Source: Leptolyngbya sp. O-77 | GTDB taxonomy: Bacteria > Cyanobacteriota > Cyanobacteriia > Elainellales > Elainellaceae | Direction: 5' to 3' | Assembly: GCF_001548395.1 (NCBI RefSeq) | Contig: NZ_AP017367.1 | Coordinates: 1,463,001 to 1,527,000 of the forward strand | DNA length: 64,000 bases | Shown here: positions 36,095-45,281 of the stretch, piece after piece | How positions within the stretch are numbered: position 1 is the first letter of the stretch | How the letters are laid out: the number at the start of each line of letters is the position of its first letter | Notes under the pieces: model-generated | What the model saw: only the letters and a program-made list of their open reading frames with translations | Told to the model about the DNA's origin: nothing | Databases searched by the model: none | Made by a program: the position numbers and the translations under genes

Positions 36095-36865
36095 TTAAAG
36101 CTGGTCAAGCTGGGTTTTCAGTTGCTCTAGCTCGGCATCCACCGAAGCATCGGTTGTGGTGGTGCTGGGGGCAGACGCAGGCAGTTGGCTCTGAGCGGGC
36201 GACGCGCCGCCGATCAGTTGTGCCTTCATGGCTTCCAGTTCAGCATCCACGTCTGTACTCGACTCTAGCTGAGCAAACTGCATTTCCAGGTCGGTTCCGG
36301 CTAGCTCGGCAGCAGCCTGGGAGCGGGCTTCCATTTGCAGCACCTTTTCTTCCATCCGCTCAAATGCACCCATTGCGGTGCTGGTGCCCAGCTTGCCGAC
36401 GGTGTTTTGCAGTTGCTCGTTGGCTTTGGCGGCGCTGGCCCGCGCCTTGAGCATGTCTTTTTTGGTTTTGGCTTCGGCGATCTTGCCTTCTAGGGCGATC
36501 AGGTTGCGCTTGAGCGTGTCAACCGTGGCGCTCTGCTGATCAAGCTGGGTCTTTAGCGCGGCTGAGGTGTCAAGCTGCACTTTCTTGCGGTTTAGCGCTT
36601 CGCGGGCAAGGCTTTCGTCGCCTTTTTGCAGCGCCAATTGGGCCCGCTGCTGCCAGTTGTTCGCTTCGGTCTGCGCCTGGTTGTATTGCTGCTGCATTCG
36701 CTTTTGGCTGGCGATCGCGCTGGCCACCGCCTGACGCATTTGGATCAGGTCTTCCTGCATGTCGATCAGCGCCTGATCCAGAATCTTTTCGGGGTCTTCG
36801 GCAGAGCTAACGGCGGCGTTGAGGTTGGCTCGCACCACCCGGCTTACACGATCAAACAGTCCCAT
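36095..36865 (-). CDS. vipp1: Membrane-shaping protein Vipp1/IM30 (PspA family)
   Basis: ESCRT-III-like protein needed for thylakoid formation and membrane protection. The amphipathic start MGLFDRVSRVVRANLNAAVS is followed by a long coiled coil (residues 25-190) and, after a Ser/Pro/Thr linker, a last helix (DASVDAELEQLKTQLDQL), the Vipp1-specific tail that PspA lacks. ATG 36865 is preferred over an upstream in-frame start since the family begins MGLFDR, and AAGGGAAAAG precedes it. Confidence 0.93.
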   Translation of the reverse strand: MGLFDRVSRVVRANLNAAVSSAEDPEKILDQALIDMQEDLIQMRQAVASAIASQKRMQQQYNQAQTEANNWQQRAQLALQKGDESLAREALNRKKVQLDTSAALKTQLDQQSATVDTLKRNLIALEGKIAEAKTKKDMLKARASAAKANEQLQNTVGKLGTSTAMGAFERMEEKVLQMEARSQAAAELAGTDLEMQFAQLESSTDVDAELEAMKAQLIGGASPAQSQLPASAPSTTTTDASVDAELEQLKTQLDQL

Positions 36866-37341
36866 GAGAATCTTTTCCCTTTGCGGCAGTTCCACCTTAT
36901 TTTAGGCATTACTTCAGCACAGATGACAGGGTAAAACCTCGCCTGGGGGAAATCAGTAGGTATAAGAAATGCTTAAATTAAGAAATGCTTAAATTTGGTT
37001 TTCTTAAGTCTTCGGGTCAAAAGATTTAGTGCAATATCGGGATACGGCGTTTTTGCAGCTAGTGAGGCACACAGATGGTCAAGAAGCCCTTGCCCTGGGG
37101 GGGCTGCCTGCGCCTCACCTCACAAGAACCTCACCTCACAAGAAAATGCTGTATTAGCATGGTTGTAGACTCTGGATGGAGTCTGGTTATCTACTGGTTC
37201 AAGTCCGTTCATTTCGCTGCCGTTCATTTCGCTGCAAGGTCTGAACCGGGCGATTTTACTTTGCCCTCTTTAAGAATCGCGTCACTGAACTTCTCCACAA
37301 AATTTTCCATACGCTCATAGTGTGTAGGTGTGTAGAACCAT
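36866..37341. other. Intergenic region with repeat copy B
   Basis: 476 bp. It carries a 16-bp direct duplication of AAGAAATGCTTAAATT (36966-36999) and the palindromic repeat at 37043-37153. No gene seen. Confidence 0.4.
37043..37153 (+). repeat. Palindromic repeat element, copy B (111 bp, diverged)
   Basis: Starts TACGGCGTTTTTGCAGC and ends AAAATGCTGTA, same orientation as copy D. It is longer than copies A and D because CCTCACAAGAA-type sequence is duplicated near its right end. Confidence 0.75.
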
Positions 37342-38250
37342 ATGTGTAGAACTTACGCCGTAGATGCCTCTGAGTCAGGTTCTTTAAGGCTCGACGAGCG
37401 AAGGCTCGACGAGCGATCGCCCCACGCTTTGGATCACCTTTTATCTGCGCTTCCAAACGCTGCCCTTCGATCTGGCGTGCTAGGTGTAGTGCTGGGTTCT
37501 ATGGGGGCGATCGCCCTCGCCTTCGGTGCTGGTGTGGAAACTGCCGCGGCCTTCAGCTTCAACTCGCGCCAGTCTGCCTATGACCTCAGTTTCAGCCAGC
37601 CCGACTTTGCCGATGCGCTTGCGTCCTACCGCATTACCTACGAGACCGATGCTCAGCGTGGCAACCTGATTACACTCGATACTCAGCTAAAAACCAACGT
37701 CCAAAATTTTGTGGGTCTGCCATCGGGTAGCAATAGCATCGCCAGCGTTACTCAGTCTGGCAATGTGTTCACCCATTTCATCGTGTCGAGCGGCGGCCCA
37801 GGCAGCTTTGAGATTCGCTACGACACCCCCGTTGCGACGGCTCCCGGTGAGGGCTTTGACGAAAGCTGGCTGGTGCGCTCCTTTGACGGAGATGCCTGGG
37901 ATCTGGAGTTTCTGGGCGGTGGCTCCAATACTGGGCTGATTCCGCCAGACTATGAACTGGCGATCGCCATTCCCGGCAACTGGTCAACCCAAGGCACCAA
38001 CCCCGGTCAGCTAGAGTTTCGAGGCATCCAGCCGGGCTACACCATCCTGGACAATTTTTCTTATAATCCAGCCACCAACCTCACCACGTTTAAAGCGGTA
38101 AACAACAGTTGGGATGGCTCCTCACCCGACCTTAACTTTGTGTTGCATGGCGGAACGCCCCAGACCACACCAGAACCCGGCATACTCTTGGGGTTGGCAG
38201 CGCTCGGCGGAATGATTGTTCGTTGGCATCGCCCGCGCTTATCGCGCTAG
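37342..38250 (+). CDS. PEP-CTERM sorting-signal protein
   Basis: An exported protein of up to 302 residues. A hydrophobic stretch LGVVLGSMGAIALAFGAGVETAAAF (partly, residues about 47-70) is the signal peptide. The mature part is a beta-rich region of about 190 residues with no known catalytic motif. The C-terminus has PEP (in QTTPEPGILLG), a membrane segment and a final Arg cluster (RWHRPRLSR). That is the PEP-CTERM signal cut by exosortases, pointing to a cell-surface role. The start is unsure: the first 35 residues include a duplicated CTCGACGAGCGA (LDERRLDER) and may be upstream of the true start. Confidence 0.8.
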   Translation: MCRTYAVDASESGSLRLDERRLDERSPHALDHLLSALPNAALRSGVLGVVLGSMGAIALAFGAGVETAAAFSFNSRQSAYDLSFSQPDFADALASYRITYETDAQRGNLITLDTQLKTNVQNFVGLPSGSNSIASVTQSGNVFTHFIVSSGGPGSFEIRYDTPVATAPGEGFDESWLVRSFDGDAWDLEFLGGGSNTGLIPPDYELAIAIPGNWSTQGTNPGQLEFRGIQPGYTILDNFSYNPATNLTTFKAVNNSWDGSSPDLNFVLHGGTPQTTPEPGILLGLAALGGMIVRWHRPRLSR

Positions 38251-38625
38251 CAACTGGTGACAGATCCGAGCCAAGTCGCCATATCTAAGCTGGCTAGATT
38301 CAGAATCCTGCGACTCAAGTTGTCTGAACTTCAAAAATTAAGTTAAATTTAGTTAAGATTCGTTCTCAGAAATAGAAGTTCCTCAACGCGACCTGGCTGT
38401 TCTGCTCGATAAGCCTTTCTAAGGGCTTTGCTGTTGGGTAGACGCTACTTCCCTTATAGTGTTGACTTATTTTTATAAGCGCTAGCTATAGGCGCTGGCT
38501 GACTGGTTCTCTTCAGCCTGCTGAGCCTCTCTCTGAGTCTTCGAGTCCTTGGCATCATCGAGTCTCAAGCCTTTGAGTCTTTAGTTCAAGTCTATTAGTT
38601 GCAGTTTTTAGAGGCACCTGGCGTT
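38251..38625 (+). promoter_or_regulatory. ftsH upstream region
   Basis: 375 bp without a gene; it must hold the ftsH promoter. A stretch of direct TTAAGTTAAATTTAGTTAAG (about 38,338-38,357) is notable. No confident -35/-10 assigned. Confidence 0.3.
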
Positions 38626-40512
38626 ATGAAACTTTCCTGGAGAGTCATCCTCCTTTGGACATTGCCAGCCCTGGTGGTCGGCTTCTTCTTCTGGCAGGGT
38701 GCGTTTACCACCTCCCCGATGGATATGGGGCGAAACACCGCCAGCACCCGTATGACCTACGGCCGTTTCCTGGAATATCTGGATGCGGGCCGCGTGACCA
38801 GTGTGGATTTGTATGAGGGCGGTCGCACGGCCATTGTGGAAGCCGTTGATCCAGAGTTGGATAATCGCATTCAGCGGTTGCGGGTTGATTTGCCAGGAAA
38901 TGCGCCAGAACTGGTTTCCAGGCTAAGAACCGACCATATTAGTTTTGACGTGCATCCGCCCCGCAACGATGCTGCAATTTGGGGACTGCTGGGCAATCTG
39001 CTGTTCCCCATCCTGCTAATTGGCGGATTGTTCCTGCTATTCCGCCGCTCTAGCAATGTGCCGGGTGGCCCTGGGCAGGCGATGAACTTTGGCAAGTCTC
39101 GCGCCCGCTTCATGATGGAAGCTAAGACCGGCGTGATGTTTGACGACGTAGCAGGCATCGAAGAAGCGAAGGAAGAACTGCAAGAAGTCGTTACCTTCCT
39201 GAAAAAGCCGGAGCGCTTTACTGCTGTCGGTGCCAAGATTCCCAAGGGCGTGCTGCTGGTGGGCCCGCCGGGAACCGGCAAAACGCTGCTGGCGAAGGCG
39301 ATCGCCGGAGAGGCAGGCGTTCCCTTCTTCAGCATTTCTGGCTCAGAATTTGTGGAAATGTTCGTCGGCGTGGGTGCGTCTCGCGTCCGCGACCTGTTCA
39401 AAAAAGCCAAGGAAAACGCTCCTTGCATCATCTTCATTGATGAAATTGACGCTGTTGGCCGTCAGCGCGGCGCGGGCATCGGCGGCGGCAATGACGAGCG
39501 GGAGCAGACGTTGAACCAGCTACTCACCGAGATGGACGGCTTTGAGGGCAATACGGGCATCATTATCATCGCTGCTACGAACCGCCCCGACGTGCTAGAT
39601 TCGGCGCTGCTGCGTCCCGGTCGCTTTGACCGACAGGTCGAGGTGTCGCCGCCAGATATCAAGGGTCGTCTGGAGGTGCTGCAAGTCCATGCTCGCAACA
39701 AGAAGCTGGCAAAGGAGGTGTCGCTGGAGGCGATCGCCCGCCGCACGCCCGGTTTCTCTGGTGCGGATCTGGCCAACCTGCTGAACGAAGCCGCCATCCT
39801 CACTGCTCGCCGTCGTAAGGACGAAATCACCATGCTGGAAATCGACGATGCGGTCGATCGCGTGGTGGCTGGCATGGAGGGCACACCCCTGGTCGATAGC
39901 AAGAGCAAGCGCCTGATTGCCTACCACGAAATTGGTCATGCCATCGTCGGTACGCTGGTGAAGGATCATGACCCGGTGCAGAAAGTGACGCTGATTCCTC
40001 GCGGTCAGGCCCAGGGCTTGACCTGGTTTACCCCTAGCGAAGACCAGGCGCTCATCTCCCGCTCACAAATCCTGGCCCGCATCATGGGTGCCCTGGGCGG
40101 ACGCGCTGCGGAGCAGGTGATTTTTGGCGATGCTGAGGTCACCACCGGCGCAGGCAACGACCTGCAACAGGTGACGGGCATGGCGCGGCAAATGGTGACG
40201 CGCTTTGGCATGTCGGATTTGGGCCCGGTGTCGCTGGAGAGCCAGCAGGGTGAGGTGTTCCTGGGTCGCGACTGGATGACCCGATCGGAATATTCCGAAG
40301 AGATTGCGGCTCGGATTGATGCTCAGGTTCGCTCTATCGTGGAGCATTGCTACGAAGAAACCTGCCGCATTATTCGGGACAACCGCGTGGTGATCGATCG
40401 TCTCGTGGATCTGCTGATCGAGAAAGAAACAATCGATGGCGACGAGTTCCGCCGCATTGTGGCTGAGTATGTGGACGTGCCGGAGAAGGAGTCCTACGTG
40501 CCTCAGTTGTAG
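38626..40512 (+). CDS. ftsH: ATP-dependent zinc metalloprotease FtsH, FtsH2 (Slr0228)-type
   Basis: Membrane AAA+ protease that degrades damaged D1 in photosystem II repair. Two membrane segments (VILLWTLPALVVGFFFW; LFPILLIGGLFLLF) enclose a lumenal loop. Walker A GPPGTGKTLLAKAIAGEAG, Walker B IIFIDEIDAVG, the second region of homology TNRPDVLDSALLRPGRFD, and the zinc motif HEIGH (about 435) are all present. The C-terminus, VDVPEKESYVPQL, closely resembles the FtsH2 subclass. An upstream TTG (38599) is in frame but ATG 38626 fits the family. Confidence 0.95.
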   Translation: MKLSWRVILLWTLPALVVGFFFWQGAFTTSPMDMGRNTASTRMTYGRFLEYLDAGRVTSVDLYEGGRTAIVEAVDPELDNRIQRLRVDLPGNAPELVSRLRTDHISFDVHPPRNDAAIWGLLGNLLFPILLIGGLFLLFRRSSNVPGGPGQAMNFGKSRARFMMEAKTGVMFDDVAGIEEAKEELQEVVTFLKKPERFTAVGAKIPKGVLLVGPPGTGKTLLAKAIAGEAGVPFFSISGSEFVEMFVGVGASRVRDLFKKAKENAPCIIFIDEIDAVGRQRGAGIGGGNDEREQTLNQLLTEMDGFEGNTGIIIIAATNRPDVLDSALLRPGRFDRQVEVSPPDIKGRLEVLQVHARNKKLAKEVSLEAIARRTPGFSGADLANLLNEAAILTARRRKDEITMLEIDDAVDRVVAGMEGTPLVDSKSKRLIAYHEIGHAIVGTLVKDHDPVQKVTLIPRGQAQGLTWFTPSEDQALISRSQILARIMGALGGRAAEQVIFGDAEVTTGAGNDLQQVTGMARQMVTRFGMSDLGPVSLESQQGEVFLGRDWMTRSEYSEEIAARIDAQVRSIVEHCYEETCRIIRDNRVVIDRLVDLLIEKETIDGDEFRRIVAEYVDVPEKESYVPQL

Positions 40513-40522
40513 GGCGGTCTAC

Positions 40523-40555
40523 AGGACGTTTTGAGGACGTTTTGAGGACGTTTTG
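40523..40555. repeat. 11-mer tandem repeat AGGACGTTTTG
   Basis: Three perfect head-to-tail copies, 11 bp after the ftsH stop codon. Confidence 0.85.
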
Positions 40556-40582
40556 AAATCTGCTTCAGTTCTTAAAAAGAGG

Positions 40583-40610
40583 GCTGCTGTGATGTCACAG
40601 CAGCTTTTTT
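40583..40610 (+). terminator. ftsH intrinsic terminator
   Basis: GCTGCTGT and ACAGCAGC pair within the palindrome 40583-40604, followed by TTTTTT; the A-rich bases before it would let it work in both directions. Confidence 0.85.
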
Positions 40611-40665
40611 GTAGGTATTGCTCCGAATCACTTGGGTGGCCGAAATTCCCTGACGACTCGGGGAA

Positions 40666-41691
40666 TCAGGCAGGCGTGGCGACCTTCTGCGGCAGTTTTA
40701 CCTCATCCTTGAGGGGGTTGCCCTGCTCAAAGTCGCTGATGCTAGTGATGGTGGTGGTGGTGATGTCGTTCAAGGCTTCGCGAGTGAAGAAGGCCTGGTG
40801 TGCCGTGACGACGACGTTCGGGAAGGACTGCAAAAGCTGGAAGGTGTCGTCTTGAATCACGGTGTCGGAGAGGTCTCGGAAAAATAGCTCCTCCTCTTCT
40901 TCGTAGACATCGATGCCTAGATAGCCGATTTTGCCCGATTTAATGCCTGCGATCGCCGCTTTGGTGTCAATCAGCTTGCCCCGGCTGGTGTTGATCAGCA
41001 TGACACCATCTTTCATTTGGGCGATCGTGGTGGGGTTAATCAGGTGATGATTTTCAGGGGTTAGCGGGCAGTGCAGCGAGATGATGTCTGAGTGAGCCAG
41101 GAGTTCTGGCAAATCTACATAGCGGGCATCTTCCAACGCTTCAAACTTGGAGTTGGGGTAGGGGTCGTAGCCCAGCAGGTGGCAGCCGAAGCCGTGCATA
41201 ATCTGGGCAAAAATCACGCCGATTTTGCCCGTACCCACTACGCCAACCGTTTTGCCGTGCAGATCAAAGCCCAGTAGCCCATTGAGCGAAAAATTGTCGT
41301 CGCGCACTCGGCTATAGGCCCGGTAGAGCTTGCGATTGAGCATTTGAATCAGCCCGGCCGCATGTTCCGCCACGGAGTAGGGAGAGTAAGCAACCACCCG
41401 CACGACTTTCATGTCCAACTCGGCGGCCACTTCCAAATCGACGTTGTTATATCCTGTGCAGCGCAAAGCGACGAGGCGGGTTCCTCCGTCTGCCAGGGAA
41501 CGGAGGGTGTCAGCACTTACGTCATCGTTCACAAACACGCAGACGGCGGGAAAGCCAGCCGCGAGAAGCGCTGTTTTGGGTTCCAGACGGACATCAAAAT
41601 AAACGAGTTCGTGAGGCGACCCGGCCGCCGCATTGGCAGCATCCAAAAACTTGCGATCGTAAGGCTCGGTACTAAAAACAGCAACCTTCAT
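40666..41691 (-). CDS. ldhA: D-lactate dehydrogenase (2-hydroxyacid dehydrogenase family)
   Basis: NADH-dependent reduction of pyruvate to D-lactate, used in dark fermentation. The 341 residues have the NAD-binding VGVVGTGKIGVIFAQI (about 148), catalytic Arg in INTSRGKLID (about 233), Glu in DVYEEEEELFF (about 260) and His in VTAHQAFFTREAL (about 295). The EEEEELF stretch separates D-lactate dehydrogenases from other members. It converges with ftsH across a bidirectional terminator. Confidence 0.9.
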   Translation of the reverse strand: MKVAVFSTEPYDRKFLDAANAAAGSPHELVYFDVRLEPKTALLAAGFPAVCVFVNDDVSADTLRSLADGGTRLVALRCTGYNNVDLEVAAELDMKVVRVVAYSPYSVAEHAAGLIQMLNRKLYRAYSRVRDDNFSLNGLLGFDLHGKTVGVVGTGKIGVIFAQIMHGFGCHLLGYDPYPNSKFEALEDARYVDLPELLAHSDIISLHCPLTPENHHLINPTTIAQMKDGVMLINTSRGKLIDTKAAIAGIKSGKIGYLGIDVYEEEEELFFRDLSDTVIQDDTFQLLQSFPNVVVTAHQAFFTREALNDITTTTITSISDFEQGNPLKDEVKLPQKVATPA

Positions 41692-41923
41692 GCAGTTTCT
41701 CCCAAAAAGCTGAAGTTTATGCGAGATGCAGGCACGGTCAGTTTCTTAAATTTTGAAGCTTATGATATCGGCAAACCCGAAAACTCCGGGCTATTCTGCG
41801 ATACATTGGCAGCTAGATGGGCTTGTGAAGCCAGAGGTTTGAACCCAGGTTTTAACTGAATGGCGAGTTCGATGTCAGGACTGCCATCAAGTCCTATGCA
41901 AGACATCATGTGCAAAGACATCG

Positions 41924-41969
41924 AAATATTAGAACCCAGAAATATTAGAACCCAGAAATATTAGAACCC
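41924..41969. repeat. 16-mer tandem repeat AAATATTAGAACCCAG
   Basis: Two full copies and a third lacking two bases, in the 315-bp spacer between ldhA and the S9 peptidase gene. Nothing else is seen in that spacer except AGGAAA, the likely ribosome binding site, at 41992. Confidence 0.85.
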
Positions 41970-42006
41970 GCTTTGCTCCGCAGACGTTAGCAGGAAACCC
42001 GTGACC

Positions 42007-43962
42007 ATGCCGCAGATTGCCCCCTTTGGCTCTTGGAAATCGCCCATCACCTCAGACCTGATTGTGGCGGGAAGCTTGCGCTTGGGTGAGGTGCGGCTGG
42101 ATGGTGGCGATGTTTACTGGAGTGAGGGGCGACCGACGGAGGGTGGGCGGAATGTGGTCGTGCGGCGATCGCTCTCGGATGCTTCGCAGCATTCCACGAC
42201 TGATCTCACACCGATACCGTTTAACGTTCGCACTCGTGTTCATGAATATGGCGGCGGGGCATATATTGTGGATGACGGCACTGTATATTTCTCGAACTTC
42301 GCCGACCAGCGGCTGTATCGCACAAGGACTGACGAAGCGCCTCAGCCGATTACCCCTGAAGGTGCATTTCGCTATGCCGATGCCGTGTGCGATCGCGTGC
42401 GAAATCGGCTCATCTGCGTGCGCGAAGATCATTCCCAAAATGATCACGAACCCGTGAATACGATCGTGTCCGTTAGCCTTTCATCCTCAGATGGAGGGCT
42501 GGATGCAGGGACGGTGCTGGTGTCGGGCAGCGACTTCTATGCGTTTCCCCGGTTGAGTCCTGATGGGTCGCGGCTGTGCTGGATCGAGTGGAACCATCCG
42601 AATATGCCGTGGGACGGCACGACGCTGTGGGTGGCAACGGTCAACGCAGACGGCAGCCTGGGCGAGCCGCAGAAAATCATTGGTGGCGAAACAGAATCGA
42701 TCTTTCAGCCGGAGTGGTCGCCGGATGGAGAACTGTACTTTGTCAGCGATCGCACCAACTGGTGGAACCTCTACCGCTGGAATTTTGCCACCGCCACACC
42801 AGAGCCGCTCTGCCCCAAAGCATCGGAATTTGGACTGCCGCTGTGGGTGTTTGGCATGACCACTTACGGCTTTGAGTCGGCAGAGTCGCTGATTTGCACC
42901 TACAGCGAGGATGGAATTTCCAAGCTGGCGCGGCTGCACACGCGCACGCTAAAACTCACCGAGATTCCCACGCCTTACACCAGCATCGGCGGCATTCGGG
43001 TTTTGGGTTCGTCGGTCGCGTTTGGCGCAGGTTCGCCGACGAAACCAGGGGCGATCGCCCATCTCGACCTATCTACGGGGCAAATCACAGAATTGCGCCA
43101 CGCCAGTACGCTTGAAATCGATCCTGGCTATATTTCCATACCGCAGGCAATTGAATTTCCAACGACCCATGGCCTCACCGCCCACGGCTTTTTCTACCCG
43201 CCCCAAAATCAAGACTTTGCCGCGCCCGCAGGCGAAAAGCCGCCGCTTTTGGTGAAAATCCACGGCGGCCCCACCGCCGCCACCAGCGCCACCTTCAGCC
43301 CCAGCATTCAATACTGGACGAGCCGAGGCATTGCCATTTTGGACGTGAACTATGGCGGCAGCACGGGCTACGGGCGCGACTATCGCGAACGACTAAAGGG
43401 CAACTGGGGCATTGTGGACGTGGATGACTGTGTAAATGGTGCCAGGTATCTTGCCGAGCAAGGACTGGTGGATGGCGATCGCCTCTGCATCGACGGCGGC
43501 AGCGCGGGCGGCTGTACCACGCTGGCAGCGCTGGCGTTTCGCGACGTGTTCAAGGCGGGAGCCAGCCACTATGGCGTAAGCGATCTGGAAGCGCTGGCCA
43601 GAGACACTCACAAGTTTGAATCGCGCTATCTGGACGGGCTGATCGGCCCCTACCCTGCCCGCCGCGATTTGTATATCGAGCGATCGCCTATCCACGCCAT
43701 CGATCGGCTCAACTGCCCGCTGATTTTCTTCCAGGGCGACGAAGACAAAATCGTGCCGCCCAACCAGGCAGAAATGATGGTCGATGCGCTGCGAGAAAAG
43801 GGGCTGCCCGTCGCCTATGTGCTGTTTCAGGGCGAACAGCACGGCTTCCGCAAAGCAGAGAACATTAAACGGGCGCTGGATGGTGAACTCTATTTCTATG
43901 CGCGGGTGTTTGGGTTTCCGCTGGCAGAGCAGATGGAACCCGTGGCGATCGCCAACCTCTGA
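42007..43962 (+). CDS. S9 family serine peptidase (prolyl oligopeptidase/acylaminoacyl type)
   Basis: Cytoplasmic peptidase of about 651 residues with an N-terminal beta-propeller (repeated WSPDG-like elements such as RLSPDGSRLCWIEW and WSPDGELYFVSDR) and a C-terminal alpha/beta hydrolase. The triad is visible: Ser in IDGGSAGGCTT (about 500), Asp in FFQGDEDKIVPP (about 580), His in GEQHGFRK (about 613). No signal peptide. It should trim short peptides. A GTG at 42001 is an alternative start. Confidence 0.92.
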   Translation: MPQIAPFGSWKSPITSDLIVAGSLRLGEVRLDGGDVYWSEGRPTEGGRNVVVRRSLSDASQHSTTDLTPIPFNVRTRVHEYGGGAYIVDDGTVYFSNFADQRLYRTRTDEAPQPITPEGAFRYADAVCDRVRNRLICVREDHSQNDHEPVNTIVSVSLSSSDGGLDAGTVLVSGSDFYAFPRLSPDGSRLCWIEWNHPNMPWDGTTLWVATVNADGSLGEPQKIIGGETESIFQPEWSPDGELYFVSDRTNWWNLYRWNFATATPEPLCPKASEFGLPLWVFGMTTYGFESAESLICTYSEDGISKLARLHTRTLKLTEIPTPYTSIGGIRVLGSSVAFGAGSPTKPGAIAHLDLSTGQITELRHASTLEIDPGYISIPQAIEFPTTHGLTAHGFFYPPQNQDFAAPAGEKPPLLVKIHGGPTAATSATFSPSIQYWTSRGIAILDVNYGGSTGYGRDYRERLKGNWGIVDVDDCVNGARYLAEQGLVDGDRLCIDGGSAGGCTTLAALAFRDVFKAGASHYGVSDLEALARDTHKFESRYLDGLIGPYPARRDLYIERSPIHAIDRLNCPLIFFQGDEDKIVPPNQAEMMVDALREKGLPVAYVLFQGEQHGFRKAENIKRALDGELYFYARVFGFPLAEQMEPVAIANL

Positions 43963-44377
43963 GCTTGCAATTGAGCTTGCAATCAGTCTGCAAGATGATG
44001 CAAGAGGCAAGGTTGCATGAAAGCTTGCAGGCGGTGCTGCGTTCTATCAACTCTATTTCTATCAACTCTATAGGGAAACTTAAAACAACCTCGCGTGCAT
44101 TCATGGAACTCAGACATTTAGGGCGGGCTTTTGATGGGGCAGTGGTATCAACTGCTTTCAGAATCTGTGTAATTTCACGAATGTCCCGTACCAAAAAGTT
44201 AAGAAAATGATGAACCTGTCTCTGTAAAGTCATCAAAAACCGCACACGAAATTCTCTTTAACTGTCCGGGTAGCCCGCTACTTTACTTGATCTTCACTTC
44301 AGATCCTCGAAATTTTACGAGCATTCCTGGGCATCTACCTTAAAAATAAGCTTAGAGCGTTTACACAGGGTAACCCT
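43963..44377. other. Spacer upstream of the rfbF cluster
   Basis: 415 bp. It begins with degenerate repeats of GCTTGCAA/TTGCA (43,965-44,030) and a duplication of TCTATCAACTCTAT (44,042-44,068). The rfbF promoter must lie near its end; no clear boxes. No gene. Confidence 0.35.
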
Positions 44378-45151
44378 ATGAAGGCAGTCATCCTAGCTGG
44401 AGGATTGGGGACTCGCTTAAGCGAGGAAACCACCGTCAAGCCAAAGCCGATGGTGGAAATTGGTGGACAGCCAATCCTCTGGCACATCATGAAGATCTAC
44501 TCTGCCCACGGCATTAATGACTTCATCATTTGTTGCGGCTACAAGGGTTACGTCATCAAAGAATACTTTGCAAATTACTTCCTGCGAATGTCGGATGTCA
44601 CGTTTGACATGCGATTTAATCAGATGAATATCCACTCTGGCTATGCCGAACCCTGGCGCGTCACGTTGGTAGATACGGGTGACAACTCCATGACAGGGGG
44701 GCGTCTGCGTCGCGTTCGAGAGCATATTGGTAACGAAACCTTTTGCTTCACCTACGGCGACGGCGTGAGTGATGTCAACATTACCGAATTAGTGGAGTTC
44801 CACAGACAGCAATCGACGCTGGCAACGCTCACAGCAGTGCAGCCACAGGGACGTTTTGGGGCGATCGCCCTTGGCGAAGAGCAGACCAAAATCACCCAAT
44901 TTCACGAAAAGCCTGTTGGCGACGGAGCCTGGATTAACGGTGGCTATTTTGTTTTGGAGCCAGAGGTCATCGACTACGTTGAGGATGACTCGACCGTGTG
45001 GGAACAGGAGCCACTGCAAAAGCTGGCGCATATGGGTCAACTCTCTGCCTACAAGCACGCAGGCTTCTGGCAGCCCATGGATACCCTCAAGGATAAGAAC
45101 TACCTGGACGAACTTTGGAAAAAGGGGAAAGCCCCTTGGAAGACCTGGTAG
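44378..45151 (+). CDS. rfbF: Glucose-1-phosphate cytidylyltransferase
   Basis: Makes CDP-glucose, the entry to CDP-linked deoxysugars. It has MKAVILAGGLGTRLSEET (about 1), KPKPMVEIGGQPILWHIMK, the long insert typical of RfbF (YFANYFLRMSDVTFDM), YGDGVSDVNI and HAGFWQPMDTLKDKNYL. A length of 257 is standard. First gene of a five-gene cluster in one direction; the usual partner, CDP-glucose 4,6-dehydratase, is not obvious in it. Confidence 0.95.
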   Translation: MKAVILAGGLGTRLSEETTVKPKPMVEIGGQPILWHIMKIYSAHGINDFIICCGYKGYVIKEYFANYFLRMSDVTFDMRFNQMNIHSGYAEPWRVTLVDTGDNSMTGGRLRRVREHIGNETFCFTYGDGVSDVNITELVEFHRQQSTLATLTAVQPQGRFGAIALGEEQTKITQFHEKPVGDGAWINGGYFVLEPEVIDYVEDDSTVWEQEPLQKLAHMGQLSAYKHAGFWQPMDTLKDKNYLDELWKKGKAPWKTW

Positions 45152-45281
45152 GGGCGTTTTGGGTTGGGTTTCTGAATCCATACTGCTGAAAATTGACGCA
45201 ACGCCTGAACCGTGTCGAACCCAGTTCGGTGTGTTCTGAAGCGACTAAGCGACTGATGGCTCATCCTGAGGACAAAAATTC

